From Adiantum capillus-veneris (taxonomy: Eukaryota; Streptophyta; Polypodiopsida; Polypodiales; Pteridaceae): a DNA stretch of 64,000 nucleotides. The position numbers and the translations under genes were made by a program. Location of the stretch: contig CM043967.1 in NCBI GenBank assembly GCA_014529385.2, forward strand, positions 86,229,278 to 86,293,277. The letters run 5' to 3'. Below, one piece after another: positions 21,283 through 30,969 of the stretch. The notes beneath the pieces are model-generated. The model was not told the origin of the DNA. It was given only the letters and a program-made list of their open reading frames with translations, and did not search any database. How positions within the stretch are numbered: the first letter of the stretch is position 1; the number at the start of each line of letters is the position of its first letter.

Positions 21283-22658
21283 TTCCCCCCTTCCTAAATC
21301 GTGTCGTCCCTTGACACGACCTTGTGCAGACTTGTCATAGGGTTGTCTCCAGCTTTGTCTTCAAGGTTGGTCTTCATCTTGGGAAGTGCTTTGGCGTTGA
21401 TGAAGCTCCCCCCTTCCTTGAGTGATTTATATCTTCCATGTTGTTGATAAGTGTTTTGATATTTGATTTTCAAGGCAACTTTTCTTCTAGTTGTGCATTC
21501 GCCTCTTTGTTGCCAATTTTAGCCACTATAAAGATGGATGTTGATGTGTCTCAGCTTGTAGAACTGATCCTCTTTGTGGCGTGGACTTTTTGATGGATTT
21601 TCTTTCAATGTCCACTACAATTTGAGTTTTCCACAATAGGTAGCCAATGTTGAATCACTGTGTGAGCTACATACGTTGTTGTGGATATCTCGCTTGCTAA
21701 ATTTTTCATCACTTGTCGTTGTAGGCCATTCTTTGACTTGCCATTGTTTGATGAAGCTTTGTTTTTTACCTTGGAGATAAAATATTCTCTTGATAAGCAT
21801 ATAGAGACTTGCATTCTTTGCTCCAAGTCATTGTTGATTTATTTGGATAGCCATTTCTTTATTGTTGATGTAGAAGGAATATATACAAGAAGATGATGTG
21901 ATTCTAGATTAGAGTCTTAAAACCTGGATGACCAAAGGGAAAAAACCCGGTTGGAAAAAAGTGCCTTTGGTATACGCTCTTATTGAAGTTGAGCATTTGG
22001 ACTTGAAATACCTGTCATGCAAGGTGAGTGCTTGGAAGAAACAAAGGAAGAGTGCCTAATGCAAGTGCCAATTATGGGACACTCTATATATTTATGAGAA
22101 ATTTTCAAACAAAAGTATGCAGTGTGGAAGATGGAGTTGATGGGTGCATCAAGGAAGAAGTGTAGCACATGTGACATCAAAGGACGTCTCAATAGCTTCC
22201 AGGTTTCCAAGAAGGGTTTTTGATGCAAAAGATTCTACACTCATACCTCACTGTGATAAGTGCGTGAGTGTCTTTTGGAATTTCTCCTTCACTTACCACT
22301 ATACTACAATGACTTTGACTCTTATGCTCACCTATACCAGCATGAGCGACACAACATAAATATGCTCAACTCTTCCATCTTGAGCAGTACCTAGAATAGC
22401 TAAGACGCTTAGACCACATAGAGTATTACATGAAGATTTGGGACTAATGCCTTGGTCATTTAGTGGCTTAACTGCCCAACTTTGACTTTTATGCCATGTA
22501 TTTTCAATGGCGACTTGGACTTACATTTTCAAGGCCAGAAACCCAATAACATAAGTTCTGGAAGTTTAGGCCTCTTCCCTTGTTTTGGTCTTTGGATGCC
22601 ACCATTTTGTCTAGTAGGTTGGCATATGTTGTCTCCTCTTGACTTGCTTGTCGTATGT

Positions 22659-23420
22659 TCACACTGCTTTGTGAAACAAGTCCTTCAGCTCTTCTAGGGA
22701 CTGATGTAGTTTTTGCTTTGTCCACCATTCTAAGCGATTTTGAATTTTTATGTGTGTTCTTTGTGTTTGAATTTCCAGGAGCAATTTTGGAACCCATCTT
22801 GTTTTTGGTCCTTGTGTGACCAACTTTGGAATTTTGTCTTCTGCTTTGGCTTGATTGACACTAGGCTTCGGTATCCATATTTGATGATTTCCTTTGTAGA
22901 AGCCTTGATTTTGGAGTTGATGATGAGGTATCCATCTAGGGATTGTAGTCACCTTGGTTGCAATTGGCTTATGTTGGATGTTGGTTGTCTTTGCTTGCTT
23001 TGGGGTAGAAGCTTGTGCTCCATGATTTTTCTTGGTTGTCCCAGATTGAGCTACAATTTTTGATAACCATATTTGAGTGTTACCTTCATAAAATCCTTGT
23101 GCTTTGAGTAGCTTGATTGGAATCATCCGTTGCTGCATCTGTTTGGGTTGGGTAGCTTCGCTGAGTTCTGACTTTGGTACCCAAACTTGTCGCATTGTTT
23201 GTTGCTTTGACGTTTGCTTTTGCCTTTTGTGGTGGTTCTTTTTCCTAATTGAGTTGTTTGTCTTGCGTTTATAGCCGGTCTTGCTCTTTGTAGAACTCTT
23301 TGGTTGAGGTGAGTAGATCCAGGTTGTTACTTTAGGCTTTTTGTCCCAAACATTAGCGTTTCCTTGGAAGTAGCCCTAAGCAGTGATTGAGTCATTTGAT
23401 GCTACCCACCTTGTCACTTT
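22659..23420 (-). pseudogene. U tryptophan-rich repeat protein remnant
   Basis: A minus-strand frame at 22659-23195 (178 codons) contains repeats of the form W-V/I-P-K/H, then L-L-x-x-Q-G-F-Y-x-G-N-x-Q-I-W-I-P-K: AQGFYEGNTQIWLSK, RWIPHHQLQNQGFYKGNHQ and TRWVPKLLLEIQ. A further unit (GYFQGNANVWDKKPK) lies upstream near 23355-23400 in another frame, after a stop. At least three to four units are visible. The repeats are basic and rich in Gln, Lys and Trp. I do not recognise the family; it may be a nucleic-acid-binding linker of the U polyprotein. Confidence 0.6.
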
Positions 23421-23905
23421 TTTGTTGTTGAGACTGAACTTGTGCTTCATGTATCCAAACTGGGTATTTGGCTTGAATGTGCTCTTTGGATACTAGCAAT
23501 TGGTTGACATTTTCGACTTCTTCTAGATGCTTTTTTGTGATGGAAACTTTGGTTGGTAGACTTTTTGCTTTGGTCTACATTGCATTGTTGATGGTGTGGC
23601 TCTTGATGTAGAGGCTACACGGGTAGTTTGTTGGAGGTTCGTTGAAGATAAAGTTGTCTTGCGAGGTTGATATACTTCAATGTTTACCTTTGATTTACTT
23701 TCTTTTGTGATGGTTGGAGATTTCTTCTCCGCATGGATTTGAGAAGCTTCATGGAGTTTTATTGTTGTTGTTGTTGAAGCTTTTGTTTGTTGTCAAAAGA
23801 AGATGTTCCTCCAGCTTTTTGTTAGGACTAGAATCTCCTTGAAGTGATGGGATTCAATTATGTGGAAAGTATCCTTGTACTCCCTGTACTCAAATTGAGT
23901 ACGGC

Positions 23906-24109
23906 TTATGCCATGCCAAAGCTAGAAATCGTCATTTTTGAACTTGTATACACTATCTCCTCTAGCTCGGAGATTGGCGGCTTTCCCATCATTATCCACG
24001 TACCATAAGACATTATATTCTTTGTCGCGTTTGGATCTATCATAGCTGAACATGTGATTTTGAGTCCTGTTTCTCCGCATATGCTGAATTTGATTGTCGT
24101 AGGAGACAA
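23906..24109 (-). pseudogene. U protease-like fragment (degenerate active site)
   Basis: The minus-strand frame includes CSAMIDPNATKNIMSYGTW and ELEEIVYTSSKMTISSFGM. The hydrophobic M-I-D-x-x-A-T-x-N-I-M resembles the retropepsin L-I-D-S-G-A-T-x-N-I pattern, with S-G changed to P-N. It is flanked by stops. Alternative: a chance resemblance, although neighbouring fragments also look pol-like. Confidence 0.5.
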
Positions 24110-24247
24110 TCGATCTTCTTTCTTATCCCTGTTCTTGTCTTAATCTTGTGTTTGTTGAACATTGGACGTTGAACTTGGAAACCTTTTTCCTTCATCTGCT
24201 TCCATTTGCACTTTTTTTGGAGTCAACTTCTTTGAAACAGCTTTTGT

Positions 24248-24900
24248 CTATTCTTCAGGTATGTCAATGATGACATATTCTCGTGGTTGCTCTGCTTCCT
24301 TCGTTTTCACTTTTGCCTCATGCTCCATGATGTAGCTATTTGTCTCACCATTTTTGCTTTCACACTCACAAACTTCATTAGCTTCCTTCAACACCTTTAT
24401 CATAAACAAGGGAGTTATATCATAGCCATCTTCATCGCAAAATTTGGTGCTAGTCACCTCATTTATACAAACATCAAGAGTCGTCAGTATTTGATCCCAT
24501 CCAAAGGGTTCAAATTACTACTCTGGGAATGGTTCCTTAATATAAGATTAATCTTCTACTGAACGCTCTAGGATGCAATCTTCCTTTCTAAGAGTTACAC
24601 TCTTTGGAGCTCTATACATCTAAATATGTGCTTTATTTTGCAACCAAGCAGGTATCTCAGTTTCTTGCTCAGTTGTGGAGTGTAATTCTTCCCCCGGGGT
24701 TCGCTCTACATCTCTATAACTATGATCTTTGACACTAATTTTTGTAGTGACCTCTTTGTGTCTCAAGTAGATATAGTCATAGCCCCAGTCTTGTACCCTT
24801 TTGAGCTCACGCATGAATGATCTGCCCAATAGCATGTCAAAGCTGTTGCTCTTGCCAAAATTCATTATGGCAAAGGTGTACTCATACTCTATGCCACGCG
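24248..24900 (-). pseudogene. U pol-like fragments including an LLGRSF protease segment
   Basis: From about 24895 downward the minus strand reads GIEYEYTFAIMNFGKSNSFD, MLLGRSFMRELKRVQDWGYD and YIYLRHKEVT. The F-D-M-L-L-G-R-S-F is the C-terminal retropepsin signature (I/L-L-G-R). An acidic, Glu-rich segment follows to 24620. A second frame at 24248-24457 (DEDGYDITPLFMIKVLKEA) continues after a stop. The N-terminal part is missing because COP-3 inserted at 24905. Confidence 0.55.
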
Positions 24901-24904
24901 AGGA

Positions 24905-25289
24905 TGAAGGAGAGGAATCGGGATCACAACGGAGGAGGAAGAGGAATACGCACGCACACACTCACACACGCACCACCATAGCCACACACAGGTTGCAGGG
25001 AGAGAGCCGACACACATTGTGTGCCAACTTGCTTTCTTCTCTATCTTATTCACTAAGGCACACACTCACACACGCACACACTCACACACGCACCACCATA
25101 GCCACACACAGGTTGCAAGGAGAGAGCCAACACACATTGTGTGCCAACTTGCTTTCTTCTCTATCTTATGCACTAAGGCACAATACACATTGTACTTAGT
25201 GTTAGTTTCTCACACAAGTGTATAGTTGTACACTTGGGTTAGTAGCAGTTAGTGATGGGTGGTCGACCACATAGCCATTAAACCTAACA
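24905..25289 (-). repeat. COP-3 3' LTR
   Basis: On the minus strand it begins with TGTTAGGTTTAATGG at 25289, directly after the purine tract AAGTGGGAGAA. The end at 24905 is inferred from where U coding sequence resumes. It holds two copies of a 120-bp unit (24941-25060 and 25061-25180) that differ at a few bases. Confidence 0.75.
24941..25180. repeat. 120-bp tandem duplication
   Basis: CTCACACACGCACCACCATA occurs at 24961 and 25081, and the sequence on to GTGTGCCAACTTGC is repeated at the same 120-bp spacing. Confidence 0.92.
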
Positions 25290-25344
25290 TTCTCCCACTT
25301 GATGGCCAATGTGGGAGACCACAAGAATGGAAGAGAATCACTCT

Positions 25345-25909
25345 TCACCCAATGCCCATCAACTCACGACAGTGCTGAAACTGATGGTTGGAGAGACTTT
25401 TAGTGAGTGCATTCACTATGTTCTCTGACGTAGGAATCTTCACTAAACCAAGGATCTTGTTTGCCAGGCATTTACGACTGAAGTGATAACGCATAGCAAC
25501 GTGTTTTGTTTTGGAATGAAACATTGAATTGTTAGACAAGGAAATAGTACTCTAACTATCACAATGAAGAACTGGGTGTACACTGCTCCAATCCAAGATC
25601 TTTCACTAGGCAAGCAAGTCAAATAGCTTCTTTGCATGCCTCACTCGATGCAACATACTCTACCTCTGTGGTAGAAATGGATGTACAGTCTTGAAGGATG
25701 GATCTCCAAGAAATAGCAGAACCAGCAAATGTGTAAATCCAACCTGTTGTTGATTTACAACTATCAACACAGCCTGCATAATCACTATCTACAAATCCCT
25801 GAATGGATGACTCTCCACGACCATAGGATAATTTTCTATCTGCAGTGTCACTCAAGTATCTAAGAATCGACTTGATAGTATCCCAATGCTTTTTACCAGG
25901 GATAGACAT
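25345..25909 (-). pseudogene. COP-3 RNase H remnant
   Basis: The minus-strand frame 25909-25619 reads HWDTIKSILRYLSDTADRKL, GFVDSDYAGCVDSCKSTTGW and STTEVEYVASSEACKEAI, the classic copia RNase H sequence with acidic residues in place. After a frameshift near 25615 the C-terminus (SLSNNSMFHSKTKHVAMRYH and NIVNALTKSLSNHQF) continues at 25539-25345. One or two frameshifts make it non-functional. Confidence 0.88.
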
Positions 25910-27110
25910 AAATCTACTCTGACAATTCCCACTGCATGTGCAATGTGAGGTCTTGTAGCCACCATGGCATACATGAGACTACCACAAGTTGAAGCATATG
26001 GAACCTTAGCCATTGCAGCTTTTTCCTCAGTAGATTTGGGACAATCATTCTTGCTAAGTTTCAAATATGCAGCCAATGGAGTACTCAAAGCCTTCCCCTT
26101 CTGCATGTTGAAACGATCAAGAACCTTGTGCACATACTCTTTTTGAGAAAGGTACAACAACCTCTTCTTACGGTCGCTTGTAATGCGCATACCCAAAATG
26201 TGATTGGTTTCACCCAAATCTTTCATGTCAAATTGACTTTTCAGCTTGGTTTTCAAGTCAGCAATGTCCTTTTTGGAATGACCAGCAATAAGCATGTCAT
26301 AAGCATAATAAGTTGTCCATTGGGTTGTCTTTTCATGTAAAGACATGGATCCTCATTACTGCACTTATAGCCTAGGGAACACATAAATGCATCAAACTTT
26401 TGATACCACTGTCTGGATGATTGCTTCAAGCCATAGAGACTTTTCGAAAGCTTACAGACCAAATGTTCCTTGCCCTTTAGCACAAACCCTTCAACTTGCT
26501 GCATAAATCGCTTCCTCGAGATCACCATGTAAGAAAGTTTTAATGACATCCATTTGATCAAGCTCCATATCTTCAGTGACAACCAAACCAAGAAACATTC
26601 TCACTGTGGTCATCTTGACCACCACTGGATAAAATATTTTTTGAAAATCGACACCATATTCTTGCTTGAAACCTTTGGCCACTAAGCGAGCTTTGTAATC
26701 GTCAACCTTCTTCTTGTAAACCCATTTACAAGGCATGCTTTTCTACCTTTTGGTAATGGAACAAGTTTCCATGTTTTGTTCTTTGCAATACTGGACAACT
26801 CCCTCTTTGTAGAATGTTCCCATTGAACCTTATCATTGGCTAGCATAGCCTCTTTGTAACAAGAAGACTCATCACTATCTGCCAACAAAACAAAATCCAC
26901 GCCTGGAACAAAACGTTCTGGCGGATGTGAGACTCTTTCAGATCTCCGCGGTTGATGAAAACTCATATTAGCCTGTGTAGTAAGTGGCTCGAGGACTGTC
27001 TGGACAGGAGGTGATACATTAAAAAATGTCACTTTATAGAATTCAACCTCTTTTACTGGTTGTCTATGCATCTTAGTCTCATTAAAGACAACATCACTGC
27101 TACGGATCAC
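25852..27110 (-). pseudogene. COP-3 reverse transcriptase remnant
   Basis: Overlapping frames from 27110 down to 25852 encode the copia RT: KREELSSIAKNKTWKLVPLP-like sequence, KWVYKKKVDDYKARLVAKGF, MDVIKTFLHGDLEEAIY and SKSLYGLKQSSRQWYQKFDA, then KSQFDMKDLGETNHILGMRI and PYASTCGSLMYAMVATRP. The active-site region near 26310-26290 reads YAYDMLIAG where Y-V-D-D-M-L-I is expected. Four or more frameshifts lie between segments. Confidence 0.87.
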
Positions 27111-27113
27111 TGA

Positions 27114-27750
27114 TCAACTTTTCGAATCCCATAAACAATAGCCAAATTGACCATCTACACCATAGCCAATGAAGATGCCTTTCCTGGACTTAGGATCTAG
27201 CTTAGGATGCAACTTCTTAGGTACATGTGCATAAGCTTCACAGCCAACTGTACGGAGTTTTTCATAAGACAATTTATGTCTGACCATAACTCCAAAGGTA
27301 CACAAAACTGTAATGAAGCATGTGGTGATCTATTGATTAAGTACACGACTGTGTATAATGATTCATCCCAAAACACTTGCGGTAAATTAGCTTGTGATAG
27401 CATAGACATAATCCTCTCTTGGATGGTCCTATTCATTTGTTCTGCAACACCATTTTGTGCAGGGATATAAGGAGCTATAAACTCTCGCTTAATTCTCCTA
27501 CTTGAATAGAAGTCTGTAAACTTTTTGGAGACATATTCTCCACCATTGACAGACTGCAAAGCTTTCATCTTATGTTCAGACTGAGTTTCAACACACTACA
27601 TAAGAACTTCTTGAAGCAAGAAAAGGTCTCATCTTTAGAATTCATGGCGTAGACCCAAACATGCCATGTTGCATCATCAATGAATGTAACATAATAGGAC
27701 GCACCACTATGAGATTTAGAAGGCATAGGTCCACATAAATCACTATTCAC
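27114..27750 (-). pseudogene. COP-3 integrase remnant
   Basis: Segments include NSDLCGPMPSKSHSGASYYV and TFIDDATWHVWVYAMNSKDE (27750-27600), then the region with the catalytic Glu (AQNGVAEQMNRTIQERIMSM, 27568-27400) and the copia C-terminal part (KLRTVGCEAYAHVPKKLHPK, GIFIGYGVDGQFGYCLWD, 27305-27120). Frameshifts at about 27570 and 27250 and a stop near 27112 interrupt it. Confidence 0.87.
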
Positions 27751-27762
27751 AAGCTCTAAGGG

Positions 27763-28255
27763 TCATCTTTCTTTTTCAAAAGAATGTGTACGATGTGTCC
27801 ATGTTTTCTTCCCATATTGACAGTGCTCACAAAAGGGAAAATAAAAAAATGACAAAGACGGTAAGTAGCCCGAACGAGAGAGTGTCTCCATTCCCTTCTT
27901 TGACATATTTCCTAGCAGGCTATGCCACAAAGCAATGGTTGGCAGCTCGGTTACAGAAAGAACACTATTTTTATCAGATACATAAAGAGGATAAAGTGAA
28001 CCAGCTTTAGAACCATGGCATATAATACGATGACCCTTCGCAACACGCCAAGACTGTTGATGAAAAGTGACTTTGTAACCCAAGTCATCAAGACGTCCAA
28101 CCGCAATCATATTGTCTATCAAGGCTGAAACACGATGCACATTATGGATGATAAACTTCACCTCATTTGCCATAACCATGGCAATATCACCTATGCCAAC
28201 GATGTCACAAGAGTAATTGTCACCAGGTGTAACAGAGCCAATGGTTTCCTCATAT
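27763..28255 (-). pseudogene. COP-3 protease C-terminal part and pre-integrase segment
   Basis: Open from 28255 down to 27763: GSVTPGDNYSCDIVGIGDIA, then LIDNMIAVGRLDDLGYKVTF, and the pre-integrase segment with ALWHSLLGNMSKKGMETLSR and CEHCQYGKKTWTHRTHSFEK. Upstream of 28255 the frame runs into the TAT-1 LTR and is not homologous. It would start in the COP-3 sequence at 40864-41067. Confidence 0.88.
28251..28255. other. Target site of TAT-1, left side
   Basis: CATAT precedes the TG of TAT-1 at 28256; ATATG follows its CA at 40863. The shared part is ATAT (4 bp), so the duplication is ATAT or a 5-bp one with one changed base. Confidence 0.65.
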
Positions 28256-28514
28256 TGAGGCGGTCCGGGGCGGGCAACAAGAAGAGCAACCTCTAGACAC
28301 CCTTCAAGGCTCCCGTGCTGCTCAATGGGGCTGGGGCACAACACAACACAAACCAAAACAACAAACCCCCAGCCAAATCCCAACTACACAAGGGGCACCA
28401 CCTAGTTTAAGAGCGAACTAGGACGCAAAAGAGGAGAATCGTTAGAGCAACCCACAAACAAGCAAGGAATTTACACTAACCCTAACACCAATGGAACACT
28501 CTCACACACTAAAA

Positions 28515-28556
<42 letters not shown>

Positions 28557-30941
28557 TGCTCGGACTGCTTTGAAGTGTATCGTTAATGATCAAGCAAACA
28601 TAAATATATATATGTAAGAAAGAGAGAGAAGGGGGAAGGGGGTGCTTGTTGCACTAATGCCTTCTTACAAATCTGTCATGACCAATCAAAGTGAGATTAG
28701 TATTTGTTCAACATAGGCTGAGTAAATTACACCACAACACATCACAAGAAAAAAGCCACCCCAATCACTGTCTTAAGGCCAGGGGAGTCCTCTCCACCCT
28801 GTAGCCCTCTTACAGCATGTGGGATCTATGGCTAAATTGATAACAATACCCGGAGACAAGCTATCAAGAACTTAAATAAAACACCAAGACACTTACACAT
28901 CATTATTGTCCATGACTTCACGTTGGAAGGGAGACAAGGTATCCATACTTCGTCCAAATTCACCCCCCTTGGTTCAGCAAATGTTGGGCTTACACTAGTA
29001 GGAGAAATTATAGATTTCCTACCCTCAATTTAATGATCACTCTCTCTTACAATGGCATAGAGTTCCCTTGCTAATCACCCCTAATACAACACATACATAT
29101 GCCTAATGCCAATGAGATTCCACTCAAGAGCTCCTTCTCAAGAGGTTGAGCTTGGCTTCTCAAGCTATAGCATAGTGCTCTTTCTTCTCCCCCCTTTTTG
29201 TGCTAGCTATACCCTCCTTTTATAGCAATTTTGAAGGCTAGGGTTACTCCTCTAACCATGGTTAGGTTAGATTTTCAGCAATTTATCTAATTTCTTTTGC
29301 TTGGAATTATCAAGAAGTTGGTGGGAAAAGAGAGAGGAGAGAAATGGAGGTGATAGGACTTTTCATAGTGGGTTAGTGTTAGTAGAGTTAGTATTAATTT
29401 ATAAATGGAATTGGATATTTACAATGGGAGTATCCATGTAGGATACAAATAAGGAAGAAAAACTCTTAAGAGGTAAGAAAAGGTGGATTTCTTACAAGGT
29501 TGATGCTCCAAGTGTCTTGAGTAGGGCCAATTTTGACGCTTGTTGACGGTCCACTAGCTTTGACGGTACATTTTTTCTCCACTCTTGACCTTCCTTGAGA
29601 GACAAGGTAATTGAAGCTAAGTAATCAACCACCATGATACTGTCTTTTAAGAGAAGAGGCTGAATTTTGTGATTTTTTTGGATAGGTATGGGTAATTTGG
29701 AGGAGGAAAAATGAGACTAGGTGGTCAATTTTGGAATGGAATTGTGTGTGGGAGGTATGAGTTCACCATGGTTTCTCTTATTCTTCAAGGTTGAGGAGAA
29801 GGTGAGTAGGGTGCAGAGAGGAGTGGTGAGAGAGGTGGGGATGATGAGTGGAGAAGTGTGTGTGAAAGAGGAAAATGATAAAGTGGAAGAGAGAGTGTGG
29901 CTGCATAGCATGGAAAAATTGGGGTACAGTAATAAAATCATAGCTCACAACTTATAGCTCAAAAAAATATGAAAACATTTGAGGCAAAAGTTCAGCCCAC
30001 GAGCTACAACTTTTGTTTGTATTACCTTTTCAAATTCGGAGAGCAAGTGAACTTTAAAAATTCAGCAAAACCGACCGTTTTTTTCCACTGCACAAGGTCC
30101 TTGTGGGGTCCTTCTTTGGATGATTCTTTTGAATACCTCCAAGAGTGAGCCCTCCATAGTGTATGTATGCATGCCACCTACCCTTGACCTTATTTGGTAG
30201 GTCTATAATTGAAGATATTGTTGAGATCATGATATAAGTGAATAGTACAACTAAGAAAATCAAATATTGAGGGGTCTAAAAAATATGTACATGTCAAATA
30301 TAAATAATATAAGTGGCAAAAATATAAAGGGGTCAAAAGAAATCTATCTCATTATGAGGCTACCATAAAAAGATAAATATTTTTGGTGTTCTAATTTTTT
30401 AGAAAAAAAACAAAATAGATGTAGGAAGGGAAAAATCACAATAGTGAAAAAATATACACATAAATAAAACTAGTTTTTTTGGATTTTTGTTGGGGTGGAG
30501 TTACACCAAATATAAGAGAAGCTTACATGAAAATATTTCTATATGGAATAAAGAGTATGAAAAATGGTAAGAAAAATTGTGGTAATGGTGAGGCAATGTA
30601 CAGAGCATAAATAACACACACCTAGGTAGAAATATTTAAATAAATACCAAAATAATTATGAAAAAATCTTTTATTTAGGCCCTATATACAAAGAAATATT
30701 TACATACGCATGGGCCATAATATACTTATATTTTTTATATTTTTTACTTTTTTGGCTCAACTAGCCCAATGACTAGCTAATTGAGGGTTTTTTATTTCAG
30801 TAAGGAGATATGGGAAAAGTCCCCTAACTCACACGCACCTATATACAGTGAAAGGGTGAGGGTAACCACAGTGTTTGGGTGAATTTGGTAGGGTGGAGTA
30901 ACTTACTATGGCAATTATGGAGAGCCGAAAAACGGCTATCA
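28256..30941 (-). repeat. TAT-1 3' LTR
   Basis: 2686 bp. It aligns along its length with 37935-40863, with only about 1-2 differences per 100 bp where I compared them, apart from one large insertion in the other copy. It includes a (GA)n run at about 28515-28552. Open frames inside, such as 29717-29941, occur in both LTRs, show no domain, and I treat them as non-coding. Confidence 0.95.
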
Positions 30942-30957
30942 TTAGCCCTCCCCCAGG
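30942..30957 (-). other. TAT-1 polypurine tract
   Basis: On the minus strand CCTGGGGGAGGGCTAA ends directly at the LTR start (30941), the expected plus-strand primer site. Confidence 0.85.
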
Positions 30958-30969
30958 ATGATGGTATAT

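Larger units (their letters stand above)
21283..24904 (-). mobile_element. U: internal region of an LTR element, RT not found
   Basis: Minus-strand order from 24904 downward: a protease-like C-terminal segment, further pol-like fragments, a DSG-like protease site, a Trp-rich repeat region, about 1.3 kb of non-coding DNA and the polypurine tract. No RT, RNase H or integrase is visible. The 5' part is cut off by the COP-3 insertion at 24905. It could be a non-autonomous element or a heavily deleted gypsy element. Confidence 0.6.

Noticed and set aside
29717-29957. Frames of 74-78 codons conserved in both TAT-1 LTRs (also 39642-39882)
   Set aside because: Identity is expected because LTRs are duplicates; both strands are open at once and no domain is seen.
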